The notes: generated by a model from the letters alone, not told the origin. Numbered from the stretch's first letter, positions 41,281-50,067 are shown. The stretch is DNA of 56,007 nucleotides from Hylemonella gracilis ATCC 19624 (GCF_000211835.1 NZ_AEGR01000039.1:1-56007), one strand, 5' to 3'. Numbers and translations are program-made.

Positions 41281-43488
41281 ATGCCCTCCAAATCCATGTC
41301 CCGTCGCGACGTCGTCCGCACCTTCCGCCTGAAACCTCTGGCTTGGCTGGCGGCCTGCGCACTCAGCCCCATGCTCACGACCCAGGCTCAAGCTCAGGAA
41401 GTCGCACAACTCCAGACCATCGTCGTCAGTGGTTCGCGCGTTGAGCAATCCGCCGACGATTTGCCCATGTCCATCGACGTCATGGGCACCGAGACGATGG
41501 AAGAAAAGCAGGTGCGCGACATCCGCGACCTCGCGCGTGAGTTGCCCAATGTGAGCGTGCAACGCTCGCCCGCCCGCTTCGGCATGGCCACCGGCAGCAC
41601 AGGCCGCGACCAGAACGCGGGCTTCAACATCCGCGGCCTGGACGGCAACCGCGTGCTCGTGCTGGTCGATGGCATCCGCCAGCCGCGCAGCTACGCCTTC
41701 GGCGCCACCTCCTTCGGTCGTGACTACCTCGACCTGGGTCTGATCCAGCGCGTGGAAGTGGTGCGTGGCGCCACCTCGGCCTTGTACGGTTCGGATGGCA
41801 TGGGGGGACTGGTGCACTTCATCACCGTCGACCCGGACAACGTGCTCGACAAGGGCGACGACTTCGCGGGTCGCATCAGCCTGGGCTATGACAGCGCGAA
41901 CCAGTCCAAGCGAGTCGGCACCACGCTGGCCGGCCGCATCAACGACGAGCTGCAGTGGCTGCTGGGCGCGAGCGTTTCGCGCGCGCAAGAACTGGACAAC
42001 CAGGGCGACAACGACAGCAAGAACAGTACTCGCACCAAGCCCAACCCCCAGGAAGACGAAAACTACAGCCTGCTGGGCAAGTTGGTCTGGACCCCCAATG
42101 CAGGCCAGCGCCATGCGCTGACGCTGGAGCATGTGGACAAAAGCAGCGACTATGAGTTGCTGACGGCGCGCACGGCCACGGTGCTGAGATCCGACGCCAC
42201 CACGGACATGGAGCGCAGTCGCGCGACCTGGGACAGCCGCTGGCAAACGCAATCGGCCCTGGCCGATGAAGTGCGCGCCGTGTTGAGCTACCAAGATGCG
42301 CACTCGCGCGAATGGGCCGATGAAGATCGCACCACCACGGACCGCGTGCGCGACACGACCTACGACGAAACCACCTGGCAGTCCAACCTGCAGGGCAACA
42401 AGCTGCTGCGCATGGGCGGCGGCTCGGCGCAGAAGATCACCTATGGCGTGGACTACGTCGTCACCGACGTGGTCAACGAGCAGGATGGCGTGACGCCCCC
42501 CGCGGGCGAGACCTTTCCGCTCAAACGCTTTCCTGACACCCGCGAGACCAGCACCGCGCTGTATGTGCAGGACGAATTCATCATCGGCGACTTCAGCGTG
42601 ACGCCGGGCGTGCGCTTCGACCACTACAGCATTGACGCCAGCCAGAACAACTTCAGCGCCGACGCGAAGTCGATTTCTGGCGACGCCACCAGCCCCAAGC
42701 TGGGCGTGCTCTGGCGGGCCACTGACCAGTTGAGTCTGTTCGGCAACTACGCTGCGGGCTTCCGTGCTCCGAACGCCGGTCAGATCAACGCCTTCTTCGA
42801 AAACGCCGCCTCCGGCTACAAAACGATCCCCAACCCGGATCTCAAACCCGAGACCAGCCAGAATTTCGAGCTGGGCCTGCGCGGCCGACTCGACGGCGTG
42901 AGCTTCGACTTCGCGGCCTTCACCGGCCGGTACAAGGATTTCATCGAGGACACCTACAAAGTGGGCGGCGCGGGCACGCAGGCCAATCCGACGATCTACC
43001 AGTCCGTCAACATTGGACGGGTGGAAATCAGCGGCTTCGAAGCCAAGGCCGACATCCGCTGGGGCGCGCCGGGCCAGTTCGCGGGCGGCACCCTGTCCAG
43101 CCCTGTCAGCTACAGCCAGGCCCATGGACGGGACACGGCCCAGGACATCCCGCTGGACTCGATCAACCCGGAACGCCTGACCGCCGGTGTGCGCTACGAG
43201 ACGCCCGTCTGGATGGTGCGCCTGGACGCCACGCACAGCGCCGCGAAGGAGAAAAGCGATGTGGACTCCAACACACAGTTCTTGCCCGACGCCTACACGG
43301 TGTACGACCTCAGTGGTCAATGGCGCATCCGCAAGGACTTGCGCTTGACGGCCGGCGTCTACAACCTGACCGACGAGAAGTACTGGAACTGGTCTGACGT
43401 GCAGGGGCTCGCCGCGACGTCGGCCGTGTTGGACGCCTACACCCAGCCAGGCCGCTCGGTGCGGGTCTCGATGAGCGCGGACTTCTGA
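41281..43488 (+). CDS. TonB-dependent outer-membrane receptor (haem/siderophore type)
   Basis: A 735-residue receptor. The signal peptide ends near AQAQE; TonB-box-like LQTIVVSG follows. The plug domain shows DIRDLARELPNVSVQRSPARFG, FNIRGLDGNRVLVLVDGIRQPRS and VEVVRGATSALYGSDGMGGLVHFIT. The barrel ends with a C-terminal aromatic (VRVSMSADF). NLKPETS-type YGAGFRAPN (here YAAGFRAPNAGQ) and LKPETSQNFELGLRG are typical of haem/haemoglobin or catecholate receptors. With the Fur-like box it is probably iron-responsive; the ligand is not certain. The start could also be ATG 41296. Confidence 0.93.
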   Translation: MPSKSMSRRDVVRTFRLKPLAWLAACALSPMLTTQAQAQEVAQLQTIVVSGSRVEQSADDLPMSIDVMGTETMEEKQVRDIRDLARELPNVSVQRSPARFGMATGSTGRDQNAGFNIRGLDGNRVLVLVDGIRQPRSYAFGATSFGRDYLDLGLIQRVEVVRGATSALYGSDGMGGLVHFITVDPDNVLDKGDDFAGRISLGYDSANQSKRVGTTLAGRINDELQWLLGASVSRAQELDNQGDNDSKNSTRTKPNPQEDENYSLLGKLVWTPNAGQRHALTLEHVDKSSDYELLTARTATVLRSDATTDMERSRATWDSRWQTQSALADEVRAVLSYQDAHSREWADEDRTTTDRVRDTTYDETTWQSNLQGNKLLRMGGGSAQKITYGVDYVVTDVVNEQDGVTPPAGETFPLKRFPDTRETSTALYVQDEFIIGDFSVTPGVRFDHYSIDASQNNFSADAKSISGDATSPKLGVLWRATDQLSLFGNYAAGFRAPNAGQINAFFENAASGYKTIPNPDLKPETSQNFELGLRGRLDGVSFDFAAFTGRYKDFIEDTYKVGGAGTQANPTIYQSVNIGRVEISGFEAKADIRWGAPGQFAGGTLSSPVSYSQAHGRDTAQDIPLDSINPERLTAGVRYETPVWMVRLDATHSAAKEKSDVDSNTQFLPDAYTVYDLSGQWRIRKDLRLTAGVYNLTDEKYWNWSDVQGLAATSAVLDAYTQPGRSVRVSMSADF

Positions 43489-43520
43489 CGCCCGCCACGG
43501 CCTGACGGCCACGCACCTCC

Positions 43521-43551
43521 AGGCCGGTCATGCGCACAGCGTGACCGGCCT
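43521..43551 (+). terminator. stem-loop after the receptor gene
   Basis: AGGCCGGTCA (43521-43530) pairs with TGACCGGCCT (43542-43551), 33 bp after the receptor stop. Only a weak T-rich stretch (TGTGCGTTGTT) follows, so termination is likely but not canonical. Confidence 0.6.
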
Positions 43552-43639
43552 TGTGCGTTGTTGGACCTCGCCCAAGGGTGTTCGCAGCCCGGCAAGCTGA
43601 CGGGGGCCGGCCGTCATCTGCGGGCGGGATAATGAAGCC

Positions 43640-44482
43640 ATGACCTTCGTGAAACCCCCGCACCTGCCCTCCCCCGTCCTCGCCGTGATCTTTGACTGGG
43701 CCGGCACCCTGGTCGACCATGGCTCGCTCGCGCCCACGCAGATCTTCGTGGACGCCTTCCAGACCTTCGGCATCCGCATCACGCTGGACCAGGCCCGCGG
43801 GCCCATGGGCCTGTCCAAGCGCTTGCACATTCAGCAGCTGCTGAATGATCCGAGCGTGCGGGCGCAGTGGCAGCAGGTCTTCGGGCGGCCTTCGACCGAG
43901 GCCGACATCGACGCGATCTACCAGCGCTTCATGCCCATGCAGATCGAGAAGGTCGGCGCTTACTCGCAGCCGATTCCCGGCGCGGTCGAGACATTGACTT
44001 GGCTGCGCGCGCGCGGCGTGAAGATCGGTTCCTGCTCGGGTTATCCCAAGCAGGTGATGGACGTGCTGCGTCCGCTGGCGCAGCAGGCGGGCATCGCGCC
44101 AGACCATGTGATCGCGGGCGACGAGTTGCCCGCGGGCGGGCGGCCCGGCGCCTACATGGCGCTGGCGAATCTGCTGGCCCTGCAGGTTCCGAATGTGCGC
44201 GCCTGCGTGAAGGTGGACGACACCACGCCGGGCGTGGAGGAAGGTCGCAACGCGGGCATGTGGAGCGTGGGCCTGGCGCTGTCCGGCAATGAAATGGGTT
44301 ACACGCTGGCGGATGTGCAAGCCATGAAGGCGGAACAGCCCACCGAGTACGAGACCCGCCTCGCCAAGGCCCGGCGCCGACTGCAGGATGCGGGCGCGCA
44401 TTACGTGATCGACAGCGTCGCCGATTTGCCTGCGGTGATCGAGAACATCGAGGCGCGGCTTCTGAAGGGCGACGCTCCTTGA
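43640..44482 (+). CDS. phnX: phosphonoacetaldehyde hydrolase (phosphonatase)
   Basis: This 280-residue HAD-superfamily enzyme cleaves the C-P bond of phosphonoacetaldehyde to acetaldehyde and phosphate. Nucleophile D19 lies in VIFDWAGTLVD. K60 in GPMGLSKRLHI takes the place of the Schiff-base Lys53 of the Bacillus cereus enzyme, with the same 41-residue spacing. PIPGAVETLTWLRARGVKIGSCSGYP and VKVDDTTPGVEEGRNAGMWSVGL complete the family pattern. It stands alone here, without phnW. The aminophosphonate importer and FAD oxidoreductase about 14 kb away would supply its substrate. Confidence 0.95.
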   Translation: MTFVKPPHLPSPVLAVIFDWAGTLVDHGSLAPTQIFVDAFQTFGIRITLDQARGPMGLSKRLHIQQLLNDPSVRAQWQQVFGRPSTEADIDAIYQRFMPMQIEKVGAYSQPIPGAVETLTWLRARGVKIGSCSGYPKQVMDVLRPLAQQAGIAPDHVIAGDELPAGGRPGAYMALANLLALQVPNVRACVKVDDTTPGVEEGRNAGMWSVGLALSGNEMGYTLADVQAMKAEQPTEYETRLAKARRRLQDAGAHYVIDSVADLPAVIENIEARLLKGDAP

Positions 44483-44506
44483 AAATGCACATACGACCTT
44501 GGTGAG

Positions 44507-44608
44507 GGCACGAGGCCGGGGGGCAAAGACTGCGCTCATGTCCCCCGGAACGGCTGCGCCGTTCCTCCTCCTTGACTTCGCTCCGCCTTCGCCCCCCGGC
44601 CTCGTGCC
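44507..44608. repeat. 102-bp palindromic element with nested hairpin
   Basis: A perfect 18-bp inverted repeat (44507-44524 and 44591-44608, around CACGAGGCCGGGGGGC) encloses an inner hairpin GGAACGGC-TGC-GCCGTTCC (44547-44565). It lies between phnX and benE and looks like a mobile-type intergenic repeat (REP/BIME-like) or a structured RNA. Confidence 0.85.
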
Positions 44609-44660
44609 TGCCATCATTCCTGGCACTCTCATATCAAAGACAGCACTGAACTCGTCAGCC

Positions 44661-45824
44661 ATGCGTTTCTTCAAAGACCTCCAACTCTCCGCCGCCAGCG
44701 CGGGCTTCGTCGCCGTACTGGTGGGGTTCACCAGCTCCGTCGCACTCGTGTTTCAGGCCGCTCAATCGTTCGGCGCGACGCCGGAGGAAATCAGCTCCTG
44801 GATGTGGGCGCTGGGCCTCGGCATGGGCCTGTGCTCCGCCCTGCCCTCGCTGCTGCTGCGCCAGCCGGTGATGGTGGCCTGGTCCACGCCGGGCGCGGCG
44901 GTGCTGGCTGCGGCCGGGCTTGCGGGTGGCTTCAGCATGGCCGAGGCCATCGGCGCCTTCATCGTCAGCGCTGCACTGATCACCGTGGCGGGCGCCACGG
45001 GCTGGTTCGAGCGGGTGATGAACCGCATCCCCATGGCCCTGGCCGCGGCCCTGCTGGCGGGTGTGCTGGCGCGCTTCGGCCTGAACGCCTTTGGCGCGGC
45101 GCAGACCGCGCTGCCGCTGGTGCTGCTGATGCTGGCCACCTACCTGCTGGGCAAGCGCTTCGTGCCGCGCTACGCGGTGCCGCTGACCCTGGTGGTCGCC
45201 GTGACCTACGCTGCGCTGCGCGGCCAACTGGCCTGGAAAACGGTGAGCTTTTCGCTGGCCGTGCCGGTGTTCACGATGCCGCAGTTCACGCTGTCGGCCA
45301 TCGTCAGCCTGGCGCTGCCGCTGTTCGTGGTGACCATGGCCTCGCAGAACCTGCCCGGCGTGGCCGCCATCCGCGCGGCGGGGTACGACATGCCCATCTC
45401 GCGCCTGCTCACGATGACCGGCGTAGCCACCCTGGTGCTCGCGCCTTTCGGTGCCTTCGCGCTGAACTTCAGCGCCATCACCGCCGCGATCTGCATGGGC
45501 CGCGAAGCACACGAAGACAAAGCCAAGCGCTACACCGCCGCCGTGGTCTGCGGTCTGCTCTACGTACTGGTGGGCGTCTTCGGCGCCACGGTCACGGGCC
45601 TGTTGCTCGCCTTCCCCAAGGAACTGGTCGCGGCGATCGCCGGCCTAGCCCTGCTGGGCAGCATCGCCGGCGCGCTGGCATCTGCCTTCGCGCAGGAAGA
45701 CCAGCGCGAAGCCGCGCTCATCACCTTTCTTGTCACGCTCAGCGGCGTGGTGATCGCGGGCGTGGGGTCAGCGTTCTGGGGGGTTGTGGCGGGGACGGTT
45801 GCGTTGGGGGTGCGAAGGAAGTGA
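44661..45824 (+). CDS. benE: BenE-family benzoate transporter
   Basis: A 387-residue membrane protein with about 12 helices. It has FVAVLVGFTSSVALVFQAAQSFGATPEEISSWMWALGLGMG, RQPVMVAWSTPGAAVL, PLFVVTMASQNLPGVAAIRAAGY and FGAFALNFSAITAAICMG, all diagnostic of BenE. It imports benzoate with protons, or is a relative with another aromatic substrate; no benzoate catabolic gene lies in the window. ATG at 44661 is chosen because the longer frame would translate the palindromic repeat. Confidence 0.93.
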   Translation: MRFFKDLQLSAASAGFVAVLVGFTSSVALVFQAAQSFGATPEEISSWMWALGLGMGLCSALPSLLLRQPVMVAWSTPGAAVLAAAGLAGGFSMAEAIGAFIVSAALITVAGATGWFERVMNRIPMALAAALLAGVLARFGLNAFGAAQTALPLVLLMLATYLLGKRFVPRYAVPLTLVVAVTYAALRGQLAWKTVSFSLAVPVFTMPQFTLSAIVSLALPLFVVTMASQNLPGVAAIRAAGYDMPISRLLTMTGVATLVLAPFGAFALNFSAITAAICMGREAHEDKAKRYTAAVVCGLLYVLVGVFGATVTGLLLAFPKELVAAIAGLALLGSIAGALASAFAQEDQREAALITFLVTLSGVVIAGVGSAFWGVVAGTVALGVRRK

Positions 45825-45850
45825 TGCTGTTGCCTCGCCACAGAGCTTTT

Positions 45851-46138
45851 CTACCGACTTTCGTTTTCCTCAGGTTGTTTTTCTCGATAGGTTCTTTTTG
45901 CTTTGCGCCAGCCTAAAGGGTCGTTGGTAAATGGCTTGAAACCTATAGCGCTAGCTCTCCCTTCAAACATTAATGTGAAAGCAGCGATCAGAGAAACGGC
46001 ACCCAAGGGCAACGCCAACCAAAATGAAATTTGGTTCAGGTAAGGAACGCCATACCATCCAAAAACAACTACTGAGATCAAAACGATTTCTGCTATCCAA
46101 GTCAGTTTCCCATCACGGATAAAGATCGCTTTCTTCAT
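45851..46138 (-). CDS. small membrane protein of unknown function
   Basis: A 95-residue protein, not recognised. Two hydrophobic helices (LTWIAEIVLISVVVFGWYGVPYL and FWLALPLGAVSLIAAFTLMF) are followed by a charged tail WRKAKRTYREKQPEENESR. A strong GGAGG site precedes the ATG, which supports a real gene. The DNA is notably richer in A/T than both neighbours, suggesting recent acquisition. Convergent with benE; the ABC permease gene ends up to it on the same strand with a 33-bp gap. Confidence 0.7.
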   Translation of the reverse strand: MKKAIFIRDGKLTWIAEIVLISVVVFGWYGVPYLNQISFWLALPLGAVSLIAAFTLMFEGRASAIGFKPFTNDPLGWRKAKRTYREKQPEENESR

Positions 46139-46171
46139 ACGGTTGCCTCCACTTTTCCAGATGTACTTTGA

Positions 46172-46987
46172 CTATCTCTCCCGGTAATACATCCTCATCG
46201 CAATCGGCGCGGCCACAGCGGTGATGGCGGCAGAGGCGACCAGCACCCAGATCACATCTCCCACCACCACATTGCCATGCATCAACCCGCGCGCCGCGTT
46301 GGTCAGGTGGGTGACGGGGTTGAGGTTGACCACGGTCTGCATCCAGCCGGGCATGGTGGTCGGGTTGACGAAGATGTTGCTGACGAAGGTGAGCGGGAAC
46401 AGCAGCAGCATGCTGGTGGTCATCACCATCTCGGGCGTGCGCACCAGCATGCCGATGATGATCCAGAACCAGGACAGGGCCGAGGTGAAGAGCAGCACCA
46501 GCGCCAGGGCGCACACCACGCCGGTGACGCCACCCGTCGGGCGAAAACCCAGGATCAAGCCAACGGTGAGCACGACCAGGGCGGCCAGCAGGTAACGGCT
46601 CAGGTCACCGAACAAGGCGCCGACGATGGGACTGGGTTGCCAGATGGGCAGGCTGCGGAAGCGCTCGAACAGGCCCTTGGTGATGTCGGTGCACAGGCCC
46701 ATGCCGGTGTAGATGGTCAGGAAGACCAGGGTCTGCACCACGATGCCCGGGATCAGCCACTGCAGGTAAGCGTCGGTCGAACCCGCCAGCGCACCACCGA
46801 ACAGGTAGGTGAACATGAAGGTCATCATGATGGGGAAGACCAGCACGTCGAACAACTGGAAGGGCACATGCTTGATCTTGAGCATGGCGCGCCAGGCCAG
46901 GGTCAGCACGGCCGCGCCCGCGCTGGCCGGCGCGGGGCGCGGGTCCTTGCTCAACACACCATGCAGGGAAATCTTGTCGCTGCTCAT
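46172..46987 (-). CDS. ABC-2 type (DrrB-like) exporter permease
   Basis: A 271-residue permease with six helices. It shows the ABC-2 pattern: FQLFDVLVFPIMMTFMFTYLFGGALAG, GIVVQTLVFLTIYTGMGLCTDITKGLFERFRSLPI and LLLFPLTFVSNIFVNPTTMPGWMQTVVNLNPVTHLTNAARGLM. The DrrB branch exports drugs or polyketides. Its start overlaps the stop of the ATPase gene by 4 bp, so both form one transporter. The substrate is not known. Confidence 0.92.
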   Translation of the reverse strand: MSSDKISLHGVLSKDPRPAPASAGAAVLTLAWRAMLKIKHVPFQLFDVLVFPIMMTFMFTYLFGGALAGSTDAYLQWLIPGIVVQTLVFLTIYTGMGLCTDITKGLFERFRSLPIWQPSPIVGALFGDLSRYLLAALVVLTVGLILGFRPTGGVTGVVCALALVLLFTSALSWFWIIIGMLVRTPEMVMTTSMLLLFPLTFVSNIFVNPTTMPGWMQTVVNLNPVTHLTNAARGLMHGNVVVGDVIWVLVASAAITAVAAPIAMRMYYRER

Positions 46988-48012
46988 GGCTTTTCTCCTT
47001 GTTTGCCGGTGCCATTCCCGGCGCTGGTGCCATCCTTGGATTTGTCTTCCGCGGGTTTGCCGGTGATGGCGAGGAACACATCGTCCAGGCTGGGCTGGGC
47101 CAGGGCGAATTCGGCGATCGCGATGTTCGCGGCCGCGAGCTGGGCCAGGGCCTGGGGTGCGAGCTCGTCCCGCGCGACCTTGGCTCGCAACAGGCCCTCG
47201 TCGTCTTCGTCACCGGCCTGCGGATCGACCAATCCATTGCCCAGCACACGGTGCAGGATCGCCTCGGCCGCCGCGCGCTGACCCGCATCCGCCAGACGCA
47301 GTTGCAGGGCGCGCCCACCAACGGAAGCCTTCAGCTCGCGGCTCGTACCTTCGGCGATGACCTTGCCGTGCTCGATCACGGCCATGCGCTCGGCCAGGCG
47401 GTCGGCTTCTTCCAGGTACTGCGTAGTCAGCAGCACGGTCGTGCCCTCGGCGGCAATGGCGCGCACGATGTCCCAGACCTGGTTGCGGCTGTGCGGGTCC
47501 AGGCCCGTGGTGGGCTCGTCCAGGAACAGCAGGTCGGCCGTCACGATGAGGCTGGCCGCAATGTCCAGCCGGCGCCGCATGCCCCCCGAGTAATTGCGCG
47601 CCTGGCGCTTGGCGGCCTCCTCCAGGTCGAACGCCGCGAGCAACTGCTTCGTGCGCGCCTTGGCCGCGCTCCAGGAAAAGCCGAGCAGCCGCGCGATCAG
47701 GATGAGGTTTTCTTCGCCGGTCAGGTCTTCGTCGACCGACGCGAACTGGCCCGTCACCGCCACCTTGGCGCGCACCTGGGCGGCTTCGCTCACCAGGTCA
47801 TGCCCAAGCACCCGGGCCGAACCGCCGCTGGGCTTGAGCAGCGTGGTGAGCATGCGGATGGTGGTGGTCTTGCCCGCGCCGTTGGGGCCGAGCAGGCCGT
47901 AGACCGAACCGCGCGGGATCGCCAGATCGATCCCCTGAACGGCGACGAAATCACCGAACTGCTTGCGCAGGCCGTGCGTCTCGATCGCCAACTCCGTTAC
48001 GAGTGCAGGCAT
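46984..48012 (-). CDS. ABC exporter ATP-binding protein (DrrA-like)
   Basis: A 342-residue ATPase. Walker A GLLGPNGAGKTTTIRMLTTLL, signature NYSGGMRRRLDIAASLI, Walker B LLFLDEPTTGLDPHSRNQVW and the DrrA-type C-terminal domain (QLRLADAGQRAAAEAILHRVL). AGGAGGAG lies before ATG 48012. It energises the DrrB-like permease for export of a hydrophobic compound. Confidence 0.94.
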   Translation of the reverse strand: MPALVTELAIETHGLRKQFGDFVAVQGIDLAIPRGSVYGLLGPNGAGKTTTIRMLTTLLKPSGGSARVLGHDLVSEAAQVRAKVAVTGQFASVDEDLTGEENLILIARLLGFSWSAAKARTKQLLAAFDLEEAAKRQARNYSGGMRRRLDIAASLIVTADLLFLDEPTTGLDPHSRNQVWDIVRAIAAEGTTVLLTTQYLEEADRLAERMAVIEHGKVIAEGTSRELKASVGGRALQLRLADAGQRAAAEAILHRVLGNGLVDPQAGDEDDEGLLRAKVARDELAPQALAQLAAANIAIAEFALAQPSLDDVFLAITGKPAEDKSKDGTSAGNGTGKQGEKP

Positions 48013-48277
48013 CCCGTCTCCTCCTGAAAAAAGAGGGGATGAGTGTACGGGCAGCATCCTGTTTTTTGCGTGACAAACCGTGCTTCAAGCTTGGGGCAAA
48101 CACGCACGTCGTCCGGCGCGATGCCCAGATGCACGGCCGGTAGCGAGCGGAGGCGCGGAGTGACGGTGGGGCGCTTCAAGCGGCATGGCGAAACGCTCGC
48201 CGGGCAGAGACCTGTGTCCCTGGACAAGGGCGTGCTGAAAATCCAGGCGCCGCGAGGCACTGCGTCAACACGACCGC

Positions 48278-48892
48278 TCACGGCGCTGCCATCGCCAGAC
48301 GCTGCAGCAGGCAAGTGAGCGCCAGCTGGTAGTGCGTCGTCATCGCCTGCGCCTGCAAGGGATCACCGCGTGCCGCCACCAAGGCCAGGCCGCTGCCATG
48401 GGCGTGGTCAACGAGGATGTCGCGCCACAGCACGGGCTGCTCCGTCAGGGTGGCCAGCAGCGCCGTCAGGCGATCGGTGATCTCACGCGTCACGCCCGCG
48501 AATGCCTGCGGCGTCGAGAAAATGGCCAATGTCAATTGCGGATGCTTGCCGATGGCCGTGTAGTAGCGGCTGAGCAAGGCGGTGATCGCGGGCCGCGGGT
48601 CCGACGTCGGGTCTAGCGTCGAGGCCGACGTCGGGTCCAACTTAGGGTCCAACTTTGAGTTCAAAGGCTCCAGCACCTCGGCGTAGACCTGATCCGACAA
48701 GGCGCGCAACAACGCCTCATGCGTTCCGACATGACGGTAGAGGCTCATGGGCGTCACGCCCAGGCGCTTGGCCAGGGCGCGCATCGTCAGACCTTGCCCG
48801 CCGCATTCGTCCAACAGCGACAACGCCGTGGCCAAAATGGTGTCACGTGACACCCCCGCGCCCTGCGCTGGACGACCGCGCGGGAGCGTCAT
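48278..48892 (-). CDS. TetR-family regulator with Leu-Asp-Pro repeat linker
   Basis: A 204-residue regulator. The HTH is LTMRALAKRLGVTPMSLYRHVGTHEALLRAL near residues 35-65, and a TetR-class C-terminal domain follows. Between them is an odd repeated segment, LNSKLDPKLDPTSASTLDPT, from degenerate short DNA repeats, which probably forms a flexible loop. Its start overlaps the stop of the DHFR-like gene (ATGA). A 17-bp palindrome upstream of that gene is the likely operator. The HTH resembles tetracycline-repressor-type proteins; the ligand is unknown. Confidence 0.9.
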   Translation of the reverse strand: MTLPRGRPAQGAGVSRDTILATALSLLDECGGQGLTMRALAKRLGVTPMSLYRHVGTHEALLRALSDQVYAEVLEPLNSKLDPKLDPTSASTLDPTSDPRPAITALLSRYYTAIGKHPQLTLAIFSTPQAFAGVTREITDRLTALLATLTEQPVLWRDILVDHAHGSGLALVAARGDPLQAQAMTTHYQLALTCLLQRLAMAAP

Positions 48893-49431
48893 GGCCTGAC
48901 CCGATAGGTCGACTGCACCAGCCCGGAGGGGAAGCTGCGGGATGACACCAAGGTCAGGTCGATGTCGCTGGTCAACCCGCCAAACAGCGGGCGTCCGGAG
49001 CCCAGCAAGACAGGCACGGTGGTGATCACCATGTCCGCGACCAGACCCTCGCGCAGGAAGGACTGCAACAGCAGCCCCCCGTCCAGATAGACGCGGCGAA
49101 CGCCTGACCGCGCCAACTCCTCCATGACGGCCTGGGGCGCGAGCCCGGAAAAGCGCACTTTGCCCTTCAACCGCTCCGGTACCGGCGTGTCCGCGAGTTG
49201 GCGCGACAGCACGCACACAGGCAACTCGTAGGGCCACGCGTCGAAGGTGAGCACCTTTTCATAACACCCACGGCCCATGACGATCATGTCCTTGTCCGCG
49301 ATGAAGCTGGCGTAGCCGTGGTCCTCGGTGGGGTCGTCGCGTTGCAACAGCCATTCGATGTCGCCATCGGCGCGGGCAATGAAACCGTCCAAGCTGGTGG
49401 CGATGAAAACGTGCGCAGTGGTCATGTTCAT
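48889..49431 (-). CDS. dihydrofolate reductase-like (RibD C-terminal family) protein
   Basis: A 180-residue protein: AHVFIATSLDGFIARADGDIEWLL, DKDMIVMGRGCYEKVLTFDAWPYE, VRRVYLDGGLLLQSFLREGLVADMVITTVPVLLGSGRPLF. This is the YyaP/RibD-C branch of the DHFR fold, NADPH-binding reductases of unknown substrate. They often pair with TetR-type regulators, as here. The start may be 49431 or 49425. A palindromic operator lies just upstream. Confidence 0.88.
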   Translation of the reverse strand: MNMTTAHVFIATSLDGFIARADGDIEWLLQRDDPTEDHGYASFIADKDMIVMGRGCYEKVLTFDAWPYELPVCVLSRQLADTPVPERLKGKVRFSGLAPQAVMEELARSGVRRVYLDGGLLLQSFLREGLVADMVITTVPVLLGSGRPLFGGLTSDIDLTLVSSRSFPSGLVQSTYRVRP

Positions 49432-49436
49432 TCTTA

Positions 49437-49453
49437 AATATACGTCGTATATT
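49437..49453 (-). promoter_or_regulatory. operator-like palindrome before the DHFR-like/TetR pair
   Basis: AATATACG-T-CGTATATT is a perfect 17-bp inverted repeat, 5 bp from the DHFR-like start. Read on the minus strand it overlaps a possible TATATT -10, with TTGCGT 16 bp before it. It is the only AT-rich palindrome nearby and is the probable autoregulatory site of the TetR protein. Confidence 0.68.
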
Positions 49454-49560
49454 ATTCTACGCAAAGCCGGGACACTGAACCCCGCAGGACCTCGTCAGCC
49501 AGGAAAAAATGGTCCCGGCACGGCCCACGACAGGTCGTGTCACGGCATCATCGCGACGGC

Positions 49561-50067
49561 ATGACGAAAAACGCCCCTCTTCTGTCGCCCGCCGCGGTGC
49601 AGACACCGCCCGAACTGCTGCGCCGGCTGCTGCGCGCCAAGGACCGCATGGACGCCGCCTCTCAGGAGGCCTGGCCGGTCGAGCGGCTGGCGCGGGTCAG
49701 CAAGGTCTCGGCGACGCATTTCGCGCACGCCTTTCGCGAGGCCTTCGGTCTGCCACCCCATCGCTACCTGCTGACGCGCCGCATCGAGCGAGCCTTGGCG
49801 CTGCTGCGCGACACCGAACTGCCCGTGACCGACATCGCCTTCCAGACCGGCTGGGAAAGTTTGGGCAGTTTCGGCCGCACCTTCCGGGACATCACCGGTC
49901 TGAGCCCGACCGCCGCACGCGCTCAGGCCCGCGCCCGCGCGCCGCAGGAAGCACGGACGCTGGCTTTGGTGCCCGCCTGCTTCATGAACGCAGCGCAGCG
50001 TCCCGCGCTCGACATCGCAGTTTCGGAGAAGCGCCGCCGCGAAGCCGTCGGTATAAACCGCGCCTGA
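49561..50067 (+). CDS. AraC-family transcriptional regulator (HTH-only type)
   Basis: A 168-residue protein with the double HTH of AraC regulators: VERLARVSKVSATHFAHAFREAFGLPPHRYLLTRRIERAL, then TELPVTDIAFQTGWESLGSFGRTFRDITGLSPTAAR. It has only about 30 residues before the HTH, so no sensory domain. The following VOC gene begins 25 bp later; it probably controls that gene or both downstream genes. Confidence 0.92.
   Translation: MTKNAPLLSPAAVQTPPELLRRLLRAKDRMDAASQEAWPVERLARVSKVSATHFAHAFREAFGLPPHRYLLTRRIERALALLRDTELPVTDIAFQTGWESLGSFGRTFRDITGLSPTAARAQARARAPQEARTLALVPACFMNAAQRPALDIAVSEKRRREAVGINRA

Noticed and set aside
41260-43512. Open frame of about 750 codons on the minus strand
   Set aside because: Antisense to the TonB-dependent receptor, which has complete plug and barrel features.
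48013-48318. Possible small genes between the ABC exporter and the TetR gene
   Set aside because: Short frames on both strands without ribosome site or family resemblance; the region is more likely the promoter of the exporter operon.
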